Source: Streptomyces lienomycini
GTDB taxonomy: Bacteria; Actinomycetota; Actinomycetes; Streptomycetales; Streptomycetaceae
Length of the DNA stretch: 64,000 bases
Direction: 5' to 3'
NCBI RefSeq assembly: GCF_027947595.1
Contig: NZ_CP116257.1
Span: 3,162,001-3,226,000, forward strand
Shown here piece after piece: positions 26,051 to 36,718 of this stretch. Under the pieces are notes generated by a model. It ran no database searches. It saw nothing but the letters and a program-made list of their open reading frames with translations, and was not told the DNA's origin. A program made the position numbers and the translations under genes. Positions within the stretch are counted from its first letter, which is position 1; every line of letters begins with the position of its first letter.

Positions 26051-26086
26051 GGCCGTCCCCTCCGCGAACGGGCGGAGGGGACGGCC
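26051..26086 (+). terminator. Rho-independent-type terminator
   Basis: Perfect 15-bp stem (26051-26065 with 26072-26086, core gtcccctccg / cggaggggac) and a 6-base loop, 13 bases after the lipoprotein stop, with gtgtttt about 10 bases downstream. Confidence 0.85.
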
Positions 26087-26238
26087 CCGTTCGCGTGTTT
26101 TGGCATGCCTTCGCCCACGGCACGTGCCCCGGGCAGTGACCGGGAACGGACGGTCAATTTCCGTTTGGACTCGCCCGTTTGGCAGGCGATCAGTAGCCTC
26201 AGCTCGAACACCGGATCGCCTATGCCTTGGAGAGCTAG

Positions 26239-27051
26239 ATGGAGCGTCCCGCCTGGGCCCCTCGCAGCATCGACATCTCGGTGCCCAGCGTGTCCCGGAT
26301 CTACGACTTCTACCTGGGCGGTTCGCACAACTTCGAGGTCGACCGGGAAGCGGCCCGCCGGGCCATGGAGTTCATGCCGGGGCTCCCCAAGATCATGCAG
26401 GCGAACCGGGCGTTCATGCGCCGGGCCGTGCGCTTCGCGGCCGACGAGGGCATCGACCAGTTCCTGGACATCGGCTCCGGCATCCCGACCTTCGGCAACG
26501 TCCACGAGGTGGCCGGACGCAGCCGCCCCGGCTCCCGCGTGGTGTACGTCGACCACGACCCGGTGGCGGTCGCGCACAGCGAGGCCGTCCTGGCGGGCGA
26601 CGACGACGCTGACGTCGTGGCGGGAGACCTCCTCAAGCCCCACGAGATCCTCGCCGCCCCCCAGGTCGAGCGGATGATCGACCTGAATCGACCGGTCGCC
26701 CTGCTGCTGGTTGCCATACTGCACTTCGTGGAAGACGAGGACGACCCGTACGCCGCGGTGGCCGAGCTGAGGGACGCGCTCGCGCCCGGCAGCCTGCTCG
26801 TCCTCACGCACGCCTCGTACGAGAACATTCCGCTGCCCGCCGAACGGGCCGGGGGAGCTGTGGACGTGTACAAAGACATTCGCAATCCGCTGATCATGCG
26901 TTCGCGCGAGGAAATCGCGCGGTTCTTCGAGGGGTACGACATGGTGGAACCCGGACTGGTTCCGATGCCGCGCTGGCGTCCGCAGGACGTGCCGGAGGAG
27001 GAGGACCCGTACGCGTTCTCCGGGTTCGCCGGCGTGGGGCGTACGGCGTGA
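26239..27051 (+). CDS. SAM-dependent methyltransferase (PF04672 type)
   Basis: Member of a methyltransferase family that is expanded in Streptomyces; substrates are mostly unknown. The 270 residues begin MERPAWAPRSIDISVPSVS; the signature SRIYDFYLGGSHNF, the SAM-binding FLDIGSGIPTFGN, the acidic VVYVDHDPVAV and the motif RPVALLLVAILHFV are all present. The stop overlaps the GTG start of the c-di-GMP gene (GTGA), so the two are translationally coupled, which hints at a common process. Confidence 0.92.
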   Translation: MERPAWAPRSIDISVPSVSRIYDFYLGGSHNFEVDREAARRAMEFMPGLPKIMQANRAFMRRAVRFAADEGIDQFLDIGSGIPTFGNVHEVAGRSRPGSRVVYVDHDPVAVAHSEAVLAGDDDADVVAGDLLKPHEILAAPQVERMIDLNRPVALLLVAILHFVEDEDDPYAAVAELRDALAPGSLLVLTHASYENIPLPAERAGGAVDVYKDIRNPLIMRSREEIARFFEGYDMVEPGLVPMPRWRPQDVPEEEDPYAFSGFAGVGRTA

Positions 27052-29195
27052 GCGCGGAGCCGGACGGGCCGGAGGACAGACTGCGCCGGTTCGCGACGAT
27101 CTGGAGCCGGGCGGTGTTCCCGGTGACCTCGACGTCCTCCACCCGGCCCGAGTTCGAGAACCAACTGCTGCCGCTGGCCCGAAGGCTGAGCGAGGTGCTG
27201 CGTGCGCGCGGCTTCGACGCGCCGGAGGCCAGGGCGGTCGGCGCCGCGCTCGTCGACGCCCACTGCACCGACCCCGAGGCGCTCTCCCGGACGCTGGACT
27301 GCGTCGACGCCTACCTGGTGCTGTACTGCGGCGAGGACGGCGACCCGGAGGCCCTGCGGGCCCGCTCCGCGCGACTCCAGCACGCGATGGCGGCCGGGTT
27401 CGCCGGGGCGCTGCGCGCCCGGACCCTCGCCGAGCAGGAGGCCATCGCGCAGGCCGCCCTGAAGGCGCAGGGAGTGGTCGCCGAGGCCCTGCACGCCAGC
27501 GAGGCCCGTTTCCGCGCGGTCTTCGAGGGCGCCGCCATAGGCATCGGCATCGCCGACCTGGACGGCAACATCCTCCAGGTCAACGCGGCGTTGATGCGCA
27601 TGTTCGGCATCGCCGGGCCCACGCTCGGCGGGCGCCGGGCGACGGAGTGGACGCATCCCGACGACGCGCCGCAGATCTGGCGGCTCTACGACGAGCTGGT
27701 GCGCGGCGAGCGCGAGCACTACCACGTGGAGAAGGCCTTCTACCGGCCCGACGGCACGGTCCTGTGGACCAACCTCACCGTCTCCCTGCTGCGCGACGCC
27801 GACGGCACCCCGCAGTACCAGCTCGCGCTGATGGAGGACACCACCGAGCGGCGGCTGCTCAACCTGCGGCTGCGCTACGAGGCGACGCACGACGCGCTCA
27901 CCGGCCTGCCCAACCGCAGCTTCTTCTTCGAACGCCTGGAGAAGGCGCTGAACGCGGGGCCGGGACAGCGCTTCGGCCTGTGCTACCTCGACCTGGACGG
28001 TTTCAAAACCGTCAACGACAGCCTCGGCCACGCGGCCGGGGACCGGCTCCTCGTGGAGGTCGCCGACCGGCTCCAGGCCTGCGCCACCGCGCCCGGCGAG
28101 ATGGTCGCCCGGCTCGGCGGCGACGAGTTCGTGGCGCTGACCACCGGCCCCGACACCGGACACGAGGTCGACGAGCTGGCCGGGCGCATCATGAACGCGC
28201 TGCTCGCCCCGGTCAGCGTCGACGGCCGCGAACTGACGGTGCGCGGCAGCATCGGCGTCGTCGAGGGCCCGGCGGGCGAACGCAGCCCGGCCGAGGTGCT
28301 GCGCAGCGCCGACATCACCATGTACCGGGCCAAGTCGGCGGGCGGCAACCGCTTCGAGCTGGCCGACCCGGAGGCCGACGCCCGCGTCATCACCCGGCAC
28401 GGACTGACCACGGCGCTGCCCGCGGCCCTGGAACGCGGCGAGTTCTTCATCGAGTACCAGCCGCTGGTCCACCTCGGCGACGGCAGTGTGCGCGGCGCCG
28501 AGGCGCTGGTGCGCTGGCTGCACCCGCAGCACGGGGTGCTTGGCCCGGACCGGTTCATCCCGCTCGCCGAACACACGGGACTGATCGTGCCGCTGGGCCG
28601 CTGGGTCCTGGAGCAGTCCGTGCGGCAGGCCCGCCTGTGGCGCGAGCGGTACGGCGAGGCGGGTGCCGCGGGCCCGCTGCGCATCAACGTCAACCTCTCG
28701 CCCTGCCAGCTCACCCATCCCCGCCTGGTCCAGGACACCGTCGACATCCTGGAGCGGACCGGAGTCGCGCCCGACGCGCTGTGCCTGGAGGTGACGGAGT
28801 CGGCGCTGATCGGCGCCGACGACGACCTGCTGAAGCCGCTGCGCCGGCTGGCCGAGATGGGCGTGGACATCGCCCTGGACGACTTCGGCACCGGCTACTC
28901 CAACCTCGCCAACCTGCGCCGGCTGCCGGTGAGCGTCCTCAAGCTGGACCGCTCCTTCACCCAGAGCATGCAGCGGTTCCCGGCGGACCCCGTCGACCTG
29001 AAGATCGTCGAGGGGATCGTCGCCCTGGCCCACAGCCTGGACCTCGCGGTCACCGTGGAGGGCGTCGAGACCGGCGCCCAGGCCGAGCAGCTGCGGATAC
29101 TGGGCTGCGACACCGCTCAGGGCTGGTACTACGCCCGTCCGGGCCCGCCGGAGCGGCTGCACGAGTTGGCGCTGGTGGACGCGGCGGGCCTGTAA
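27048..29195 (+). CDS. rmdA: PAS-GGDEF-EAL cyclic di-GMP protein, probable RmdA
   Basis: Makes or degrades cyclic di-GMP and so affects development. Domains in 715 residues: an N-terminal helical region (1-150), PAS at about 155-275 (RFRAVFEGAAIGIGIADLDGN), GGDEF at about 285-445 with intact GGDEF at 357-361, and EAL at about 460-710 with EAL at 485-487, plus NLSPCQL, DDFGTGYSNL and KLDRSF of the metal site. Both catalytic motifs look intact. The architecture, and the lipoprotein and methyltransferase genes just upstream, match S. coelicolor RmdA (SCO0928), which is known to control aerial development. The GTG start overlaps the methyltransferase stop. Confidence 0.9.
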   Translation: MSAEPDGPEDRLRRFATIWSRAVFPVTSTSSTRPEFENQLLPLARRLSEVLRARGFDAPEARAVGAALVDAHCTDPEALSRTLDCVDAYLVLYCGEDGDPEALRARSARLQHAMAAGFAGALRARTLAEQEAIAQAALKAQGVVAEALHASEARFRAVFEGAAIGIGIADLDGNILQVNAALMRMFGIAGPTLGGRRATEWTHPDDAPQIWRLYDELVRGEREHYHVEKAFYRPDGTVLWTNLTVSLLRDADGTPQYQLALMEDTTERRLLNLRLRYEATHDALTGLPNRSFFFERLEKALNAGPGQRFGLCYLDLDGFKTVNDSLGHAAGDRLLVEVADRLQACATAPGEMVARLGGDEFVALTTGPDTGHEVDELAGRIMNALLAPVSVDGRELTVRGSIGVVEGPAGERSPAEVLRSADITMYRAKSAGGNRFELADPEADARVITRHGLTTALPAALERGEFFIEYQPLVHLGDGSVRGAEALVRWLHPQHGVLGPDRFIPLAEHTGLIVPLGRWVLEQSVRQARLWRERYGEAGAAGPLRINVNLSPCQLTHPRLVQDTVDILERTGVAPDALCLEVTESALIGADDDLLKPLRRLAEMGVDIALDDFGTGYSNLANLRRLPVSVLKLDRSFTQSMQRFPADPVDLKIVEGIVALAHSLDLAVTVEGVETGAQAEQLRILGCDTAQGWYYARPGPPERLHELALVDAAGL

Positions 29196-29215
29196 GGGCC
29201 CGCCCCCGGGCCCTT
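29194..29215 (+). terminator. Hairpin overlapping the rmdA stop codon
   Basis: Perfect 9-bp stem aagggcccg (29194-29202) / cgggccctt (29207-29215), 4-base loop; the left arm includes the last bases of the TAA stop. Confidence 0.7.
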
Positions 29216-29230
29216 GACGGCCCTCGATCG

Positions 29231-29266
29231 TTCATGAGCCCGTCGGCGAACCTACGGGCTCATGAA
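29231..29266. terminator. Hairpin overlapping the stop of the effector-like gene
   Basis: Perfect 13-bp inverted repeat ttcatgagcccgt (29231-29243) / acgggctcatgaa (29254-29266), 10-base loop. The right arm contains the TGA stop of the minus-strand gene at 29260. It separates two convergent transcripts. Confidence 0.75.
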
Positions 29267-30282
29267 CTATTCAGGCCGGAGATGAGACTCGCCGTCATCG
29301 CGGCCTTGGAGTCGGCGACCGCCTGGTCCAGCCGGCTCTTATCGATTTCCTCGATGGCGGTGGTCATACGTGCGAATTCGGCGACGTTGCCTCCGCCGAT
29401 GCCGACGTTGTGGTGCGTCTTCTTCAGGAGGACCTCGTCGACCTGTTCCTGCTTACGGAAGTTGACCTGGTCTCCGACACGGTGGCCCTCCTGGTTCACC
29501 ACCGCGGAATCCGCCTGATTGAAGACGCCGGTCAGTTGGTTGGGCTTGGCGTACTTCGCGAAGAAGGCCCAGTAATCCTTCGCGGGAATCCTGAATTCGA
29601 GGACCGCCTCGTTGTCCCTGTCCGCCGAGTCCTCGTTATTGAAACTGGCGGTGTGGACGAGGGAGGTCGTCAAATACTTCCGGTACTGCTTGTCCCCGTA
29701 TTCCATGGATTTGGTGATGCCGGCCTTCGGGCTCTTGGCCTTGAGGAAGATCTCGGCCTCCCTTGCGGACATCTTGCGGTAGAGCCGTACCGGTTCTCCG
29801 TCAGGAATGTTCATGGGCTGAGCCTCCTTCCTGTAATCGTTGACCTTGTCCTGGGCCTTCTGCCAGACAAGGGTCTTCACCTTTTCCTGGAAAGTCGCGT
29901 TGCCGGTCACGTCGCTTGTGTAGATGACCTGGTTGTCAACGAACGCCCAATAAGCCTCGTCGAAGCTCAAGCTGTCCTTGCCGTAAATGAACTCGGTGAA
30001 TTCCTTGCGGAAGGCAGCGGTGGCGTTGGTGTTCGGCTTCGAAGCCGGCCCGGTGGCGGACTCATCCCCTGCGCGCTGCACGGGCGGTGCGCTGCCGGAG
30101 TGTGCCGAACGGGCCACCACCTGCTGCGCCGCCGAGTTGCCCGCGGTGCGCTGCACGGCGCTGAGGGTCGCGGGTGTCGCCAGGGGCCGGCCACCGAGGA
30201 AGGGGAGCGCCTCACGGCGTCTGGGCGTCGAGGTGCCTGGTGTCATGACGGCCTCGTCCTCTCGCGTCCCGTGTGCTCGCAT
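29260..30282 (-). CDS. Putative ADP-ribosyltransferase-like effector with DUF4157/eCIS-type N-terminus
   Basis: A 340-residue protein not matching a named enzyme. The ATG at 30282 has gggag upstream; the start MRAHGTRED resembles DUF4157 proteins. Residues 40-70 carry AVQRTAGNSAAQQVVAR and PPVQRAGDE, the 'LQR.AGN.AV' pattern common in DUF4157 proteins and cargo of extracellular contractile injection systems. No HExxH protease motif is present. The C-terminal 230 residues have VRLYRKMSAREA, KYLTTSLVHTASF and EQVDEVLLKK, in the order of the R-S-E signature of arginine-type ADP-ribosyltransferases. No signal peptide or membrane helix. Sampled 60-bp stretches are 53-58% G+C, well below the neighbours, suggesting transfer. 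No immunity-like gene is adjacent. Gene: quite sure; effector role: inference. Confidence 0.72.
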   Translation of the reverse strand: MRAHGTREDEAVMTPGTSTPRRREALPFLGGRPLATPATLSAVQRTAGNSAAQQVVARSAHSGSAPPVQRAGDESATGPASKPNTNATAAFRKEFTEFIYGKDSLSFDEAYWAFVDNQVIYTSDVTGNATFQEKVKTLVWQKAQDKVNDYRKEAQPMNIPDGEPVRLYRKMSAREAEIFLKAKSPKAGITKSMEYGDKQYRKYLTTSLVHTASFNNEDSADRDNEAVLEFRIPAKDYWAFFAKYAKPNQLTGVFNQADSAVVNQEGHRVGDQVNFRKQEQVDEVLLKKTHHNVGIGGGNVAEFARMTTAIEEIDKSRLDQAVADSKAAMTASLISGLNSS

Positions 30283-30413
30283 CGATGTCTCCCTCGGGGT
30301 CGAACAGAGGTAATCCCCCAGCATGGGCGCCCCCGCGCGAGGGGCGGAAGGGCTGAGGGGGCAGACACGGGGGCAGCACGGGCGGTCCGCGTGCGTCGGA
30401 TCCGCCGCTCCCG

Positions 30414-31298
30414 TCACCGCTCCAGCAGCATCCGCTGCAACTCCCGTGCCGCCCGCGGCGGGGCCACGTCGCTGCGGTGGGCCAGGGCGATGGTGCGGTG
30501 CAGGCCGGGACGGGCCAGCGGGGTCACCCGCAGTCCGCGTCCGGAGCGGGCCGCCACCATCCGGGGGACGACCGCCATGCCCAGACCCGCCCGGACGAAG
30601 CCCAGCACCGCGTCCATCTCCCCGCCCTCGACCGCGAAGTCCGGCTCGAACCCGGCCGATCGGCACGCCGCCACGGTCAGCTCCCGCAGGTCGTAGCCGT
30701 GCCGGAACATCACCAGGCGCTCGCCCTCCAGGTCCGCGATGCGCACGGCACGGCGCCCGCCGCCCGGCCGGGGCGACTCCGGGGACGACACCACCACCAG
30801 GTCCTCCCGCAGCAGCTCCACCGTGGTCAGCGCCGGTGACGCGGTGGGCAGCGGCAGCACGACCAGGGCGAGGTCGAGCGCGCCGCGCGCCAGCTCCCGC
30901 ACCAGGTCGTGCGAACCGCCCTCCTCGATCAGCAGCCGGATGCCGGGATAGCGGTCGTGGAAGGCGCGCAGCACGTCGGGGAGCAGGCCGGTGCACAGGC
31001 TCGGGGTGGCGCCCAGCCGGACCCGGCCGCGCCGCAGCTGCGCCAGCTCCAGCACCTCGTGCCGCGCGGTGTCCGCGTCCGCCAGGATGCGCCGGGCCAG
31101 CGGCAGCAGCGCCTCCCCGGCGTCGGTGAGGGTGATGTTCCCGCGCGCCCGCTGGAACAGGTCGGCGCCCAGCTCCCGCTCCAGCGCCTTGATCTGCTGC
31201 GACAGCGACGGCTGCGCCACGTGCACCACCTCGGCGGCCCGGGTGAAGTGCCGGGTCTCGGCGACGGCCACGAAGTACTGGAGCTGTTGCAGCTGCAT
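30414..31298 (-). CDS. LysR-family transcriptional regulator
   Basis: Regulator of 294 residues. The winged helix-turn-helix is at about 1-65 (LQQLQYFVAVAETRHFTRA, PSLSQQIKALERELGADLF), followed by the co-inducer domain to the C-terminus. The ATG at 31298 is chosen by the family N-terminus MQLQQLQYF. It is divergent from the succinate dehydrogenase operon and an inverted repeat of LysR type lies between, so it probably controls that operon and itself. Confidence 0.93.
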   Translation of the reverse strand: MQLQQLQYFVAVAETRHFTRAAEVVHVAQPSLSQQIKALERELGADLFQRARGNITLTDAGEALLPLARRILADADTARHEVLELAQLRRGRVRLGATPSLCTGLLPDVLRAFHDRYPGIRLLIEEGGSHDLVRELARGALDLALVVLPLPTASPALTTVELLREDLVVVSSPESPRPGGGRRAVRIADLEGERLVMFRHGYDLRELTVAACRSAGFEPDFAVEGGEMDAVLGFVRAGLGMAVVPRMVAARSGRGLRVTPLARPGLHRTIALAHRSDVAPPRAARELQRMLLER

Positions 31299-31318
31299 AC
31301 CGCGAGCATACGCGGTCG

Positions 31319-31333
31319 ATAGGCAATCCCTAT
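31319..31333. promoter_or_regulatory. LysR-type binding site, ATAG-N7-CTAT
   Basis: ataggcaatccctat is a 5-bp perfect inverted repeat (atagg/cctat) and fits both the general T-N11-A LysR box and the OxyR-like ATAG-N7-CTAT spacing. It lies 21 bp from the lysR start and about 60 bp before sdhC. Confidence 0.7.
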
Positions 31334-31393
31334 GGAAACCAGGTGTTCCATGTCTTGGACCGATCGGACTCCGGCCCCGTAACGTCCTGTGAC

Positions 31394-32101
31394 ATGGCTC
31401 TGGCAACGCGGACGGACCGACGGCCGTCCATGGCGCGCACCGTGTGGGACTCGACCGTCGGCAAGAAGACGGTGATGGCGATCAGCGGTCTCGTCATGCT
31501 CCTCTACCTGGTCGCCCACATGATCGGGAACCTGAAGATCTTCTTCGGGACCGAGGAGTTCAACCACTACGCCCACTGGCTGCGCACGGTCGGCGAACCG
31601 TTCATGCACTACGAGTGGACGCTCTGGCTGATCCGCGTCGTGCTCGTCGTCGCCGTCGTCGCCCACGCCGTCTGCGCGTACCAGCTCAGCCGCCGCGACA
31701 TCAGGGCGCGGCCCAGCAAGTACGTGCACACGAGGAAGCGGGCCAGTTACGCCACGCGCACCATGCGCTGGGGCGGGACCATCCTCGGCCTGTTCATCGT
31801 CTGGCACATCCTCGACCTGACCACCGGCACGGTGCACTCCGGCGGCTTCGAGACCGGCAAGCCCTACCAGAACGTCGTGGACACCTTCTCCACCTGGTAC
31901 GGCAACACCATCTACATCGTCGCGATGCTCGCCCTCGGCCTGCACATCCGGCACGGCTTCTGGAGCGCCGCCCAGACCCTCGGCGCCGGCAGCCGTACCC
32001 GCGACCGCGCCCTGAAGACCGTCGCGAACGTCCTCGCGCTGCTGCTCACGGCCGGCTTCGTCGCCGTACCCGTGGGCGTCATGACCGGAGTGGTGAGCTG
32101 A
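31394..32101 (+). CDS. sdhC: Succinate dehydrogenase/fumarate reductase cytochrome b subunit
   Basis: Membrane anchor of a three-subunit complex, 235 residues with five predicted helices ([20 protein letters not shown] first, [18 protein letters not shown] last). Histidines in the helices ([29 protein letters not shown]) are likely haem ligands, as in Bacillus-type single-polypeptide anchors. Started at ATG 31394; an internal ATG at about 31430 (MARTVWDS) is also possible. It heads an sdhCAB operon; the flavoprotein ATG follows 1 base after the stop. Confidence 0.92.
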   Translation: MALATRTDRRPSMARTVWDSTVGKKTVMAISGLVMLLYLVAHMIGNLKIFFGTEEFNHYAHWLRTVGEPFMHYEWTLWLIRVVLVVAVVAHAVCAYQLSRRDIRARPSKYVHTRKRASYATRTMRWGGTILGLFIVWHILDLTTGTVHSGGFETGKPYQNVVDTFSTWYGNTIYIVAMLALGLHIRHGFWSAAQTLGAGSRTRDRALKTVANVLALLLTAGFVAVPVGVMTGVVS

Positions 32102-32102
32102 C

Positions 32103-34048
<1,946 letters not shown>

Positions 34049-34052
<4 letters not shown>

Positions 34053-34798
34053 AGCTCACCCTGCGCGTCTGGCGGCAGAAGAACGCCGGCGCCGACGGCG
34101 CCATGTCCACGTACGAGGTGGACGGAATCTCCAGCGACATGTCCTTCCTGGAGATGCTCGACACCCTCAACGAGGAGCTCATCCTCAAGGGCGAGGACCC
34201 CGTCGCCTTCGACCACGACTGCCGCGAGGGCATCTGCGGCGCCTGCTCGCTGGTCATCAACGGCGACGCCCACGGCCCCGAGCGCACCACCACCTGCCAG
34301 CTGCACATGCGGTCCTTCCGGGACGGCGACACCATCGACATCGAGCCGTGGCGGGCATCCGCCTTCCCGGTCGTCAAGGACCTCGTCGTCGACCGCTCGG
34401 CCTTCGACCGGATCATCCAGGCCGGCGGCTACGTCACCGCTCCCACCGGCGCGGCGCCCGAGGCGCACGCCACCGCGGTGCCCAAGCCCGACGCGGACCT
34501 CGCCTTCGAGCACGCGGAGTGCATCGGCTGCGGCGCGTGCGTGGCGGCCTGCCCCAACGGGGCGGCGATGCTGTTCACGTCCGCGAAGGTGAACCACCTG
34601 AACGTCCTGCCGCAGGGGGCGCCCGAGCGCGAGACGCGGGTCCTCGACATGGTGGCGCAGATGGACGACGAGGGCTTCGGCGGCTGCACGCTCACCGGCG
34701 AGTGCGCGACGGCCTGCCCCAAGGGCATCCCGCTGGTGTCCATCACCAGCATGAACAAGGAGTGGCTGCGGGCCACGCGCAAGGTGGCGAGGAAGTAG
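34049..34798 (+). CDS. sdhB: Succinate dehydrogenase/fumarate reductase iron-sulfur subunit
   Basis: Carries electrons from FAD to the membrane anchor, 249 residues. The [2Fe-2S] ligands are in [10 protein letters not shown] and the following Cys of TTTCQLH; the [4Fe-4S]/[3Fe-4S] ligands are in [12 protein letters not shown] and [15 protein letters not shown]. It overlaps sdhA by 4 bp. A strong terminator follows at 34832. Confidence 0.95.
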
Positions 34799-34831
34799 CC
34801 CCCACGGACGTTCGCCGAAAGGTGCGGACGG

Positions 34832-34865
34832 ACGGGGCCGGGAGAGGTGCTCCTCCCGGCCCCGT
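34832..34865 (+). terminator. Terminator of the sdhCAB operon
   Basis: Perfect 13-bp stem acggggccgggag (34832-34844) / ctcccggccccgt (34853-34865), 8-base loop, followed by ttcgctt. Confidence 0.85.
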
Positions 34866-35018
34866 TTCGCTTGGGCGTCCCCGGCGGCCGGGAGCCCGGC
34901 ATTCAGGAAGCGCACATCCGCGCTCCCGGCACTCGTCACGCGCAGTACAGCCGGCGTCGGGAGAACTGTGGCGGGAGCCGTACCCGCGACCACCGTTCTC
35001 ACGAGCAGGAGAGCACCC

Positions 35019-35804
35019 ATGACCGGCGTACTGACCGCAGACCGCCCCCGAAAGCCCGCCGCGCCCCGCCGCTACACCGTCACCCTCGCCCGCGACGAGG
35101 ACGACGTACGGGACGCGCAGCGGCTGCGCCACCAGGTCTTCGCCGGGGAGATGGGCGCGCTGCTGGCGAGCCCGCAACCCGGGTACGACATCGACCCCTT
35201 CGACGCGTACTGCGACCACCTGCTCGTGCGCGAGGAGAACACCGGGCAGGTCGTCGGGACCTACCGGCTGCTGCCGCCCGAGCGCGCGGCGGTCGCCGGG
35301 CGGCTGTACGCGGAGAGCGAGTTCGACCTCGCGGCACTCGACCCGATCCGGCCCGGCCTGGTCGAGGTCGGCCGCTCCTGCGTGCACCCCGACCACCGCG
35401 ACGGCGCCGTCATCGGGCTCGTCTGGGCCGGCATCGCCCGCTACATGACCGACCGCGGCCACGCCTGGCTGGCGGGCTGCTGCTCTCTCCCGCTCGCCGA
35501 CGGCGGGGCCCTCGCGGCCGCCACCTGGGACCGGGTGCGAAACCGGCACCTGGCGCCCGAGGAGTACCGGGTACGGCCCCTGCTGCCGTGGATCCCGCGC
35601 ACCGCGCCGGCCGCCGCGCCGCCCGTCGCCCGCAGCGGGCTGCCCGCGCTGCTGCGCGGCTACCTCAGGCTCGGCGCCTGGGTCTGCGGGGAGCCCGCGC
35701 ACGACGTGGACTTCGGCGTCGCGGACCTGTACGTGCTGCTGCCGATGAACCGGATCGACCCGCGCTACCTGCGGCACTTCCTCTCCCTGGCCCCGGCCCG
35801 GTGA
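35019..35804 (+). CDS. olsB: Ornithine-acyl[ACP] N-acyltransferase-like GNAT protein (OlsB type)
   Basis: Predicted first enzyme of ornithine-lipid synthesis: moves a hydroxyacyl group from ACP to ornithine. The 261 residues contain RDAQRLRHQVFAGEMG, the GNAT-like strand GTYRLLPPERA, EVGRSCVHPDHRDGAVI and the C-terminal DLYVLLPMNRIDPRY, all typical of OlsB. The ATG at 35019 follows aggag. It overlaps the acyltransferase gene by GTGA; that pairing is the classic olsBA order and supports the call. Ornithine lipids often replace phospholipids at low phosphate; no clear PHO box was seen. Confidence 0.85.
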   Translation: MTGVLTADRPRKPAAPRRYTVTLARDEDDVRDAQRLRHQVFAGEMGALLASPQPGYDIDPFDAYCDHLLVREENTGQVVGTYRLLPPERAAVAGRLYAESEFDLAALDPIRPGLVEVGRSCVHPDHRDGAVIGLVWAGIARYMTDRGHAWLAGCCSLPLADGGALAAATWDRVRNRHLAPEEYRVRPLLPWIPRTAPAAAPPVARSGLPALLRGYLRLGAWVCGEPAHDVDFGVADLYVLLPMNRIDPRYLRHFLSLAPAR

Positions 35805-36646
35805 GCGGCTGGCTGCCCGCCGCGCCCTGCACCCCCGCACGGTGTGTGGAGCCGGTCGGGGACGCGGTGGCCGCAGCGCGCGCCGTGCTGCGGCTGACGG
35901 CGGTAGCCGTGCTCCTCCTGGCCGGGATCGCGGTCGTGCTGGCGCCGCTCGGCCGCCGGAGGGTCCCCGACGCCCTGGTGCGTCGCTGGTGCCGCTGGAT
36001 CGTCCGGGCCGCGGGCGTCCGGGTCCGGGTCACCGGCGCCGCGGTGCCCGAGGGCGGGCTGCTCCTCGTCGCCAACCACGTCTCCTGGCTGGACGTCCCG
36101 CTGCTCGCCGCCGTACGTCCCGCCAGGACGCTGGCCAAGAGCGAGATCCGGCGCTGGCCGGTCGCGGGGGCGCTCGCCGCCCGAGGCGGTGCGCTGTTCA
36201 TCGAACGGGACCGGCTGCGGGCCCTGCCGGACACGGTCGCCGCGATCGCCCGGATCCTGCGCGCGGGCGCCGCGGTCACCGCCTTCCCCGAGGGCAGCAC
36301 CTGGTGCGGACGCGCCGCAGGCCCCTTCCGCCGTGCCGTGTTCCAGGCCGCCCTGGACGCCGGGGCACCGGTCCAGCCGGTCCGCATCCGCTACCGCGCC
36401 GGGCAACGGGCGGTGAGCACGGCCCCCGCGTTCGTCGGCGCGGACACCCTGCCCGCCTCCCTGTGGCGGGTGGCGTCGGCGCGCGGCCTGACCGCCGAGG
36501 TGGAGGTGCGCCCGGTCGTACGGGCCGGCCCGCACCGGGACCGGCGGGCCCTCGCCGGGGCCGCCGAACGCGCGGCCCACGGCCGCCCGCACACGGCCCA
36601 CGGCCACCAGGGGAAAGCACCTTCGAAAAGTATGTGCGCTTTGTGA
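35801..36646 (+). CDS. olsA: Lyso-ornithine lipid/1-acyl-glycerol-3-phosphate O-acyltransferase (OlsA type)
   Basis: Predicted second enzyme of ornithine-lipid synthesis: adds a second acyl chain. The 281 residues begin with a membrane segment (LTAVAVLLLAGIAVVLAPLG) and carry the acyltransferase HX4D motif NHVSWLD, the substrate motif FIERDR and the FPEGSTW block. The GTG at 35801 overlaps the olsB stop. The Arg/His-rich C-terminal tail (after ARGLTAEVEV) is not part of the conserved domain. A general phospholipid role cannot be excluded. Confidence 0.87.
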   Translation: MSGWLPAAPCTPARCVEPVGDAVAAARAVLRLTAVAVLLLAGIAVVLAPLGRRRVPDALVRRWCRWIVRAAGVRVRVTGAAVPEGGLLLVANHVSWLDVPLLAAVRPARTLAKSEIRRWPVAGALAARGGALFIERDRLRALPDTVAAIARILRAGAAVTAFPEGSTWCGRAAGPFRRAVFQAALDAGAPVQPVRIRYRAGQRAVSTAPAFVGADTLPASLWRVASARGLTAEVEVRPVVRAGPHRDRRALAGAAERAAHGRPHTAHGHQGKAPSKSMCAL

Positions 36647-36718
36647 GCTTTGTGCAGTTTCCATACCGCTGGATGCGGACAACCGGAAGGCAGGCACCCG
36701 AAAGGAGGGTGATGGCAG

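Noticed and set aside
26100..26238. Possible small RNA or riboswitch before the methyltransferase
   Set aside because: No conserved stem-loop layout recognised beyond the terminator of the upstream gene.
29231..29266. 13-bp inverted repeat beside the low-GC effector gene as a possible insertion-element end
   Set aside because: It occurs once, lies over the stop codon of a convergent gene, has no target duplication and no transposase is nearby; a terminator is simpler.
34900..35018. PHO box before olsB
   Set aside because: Only a weak gttctcac-like element without a second direct repeat was found.
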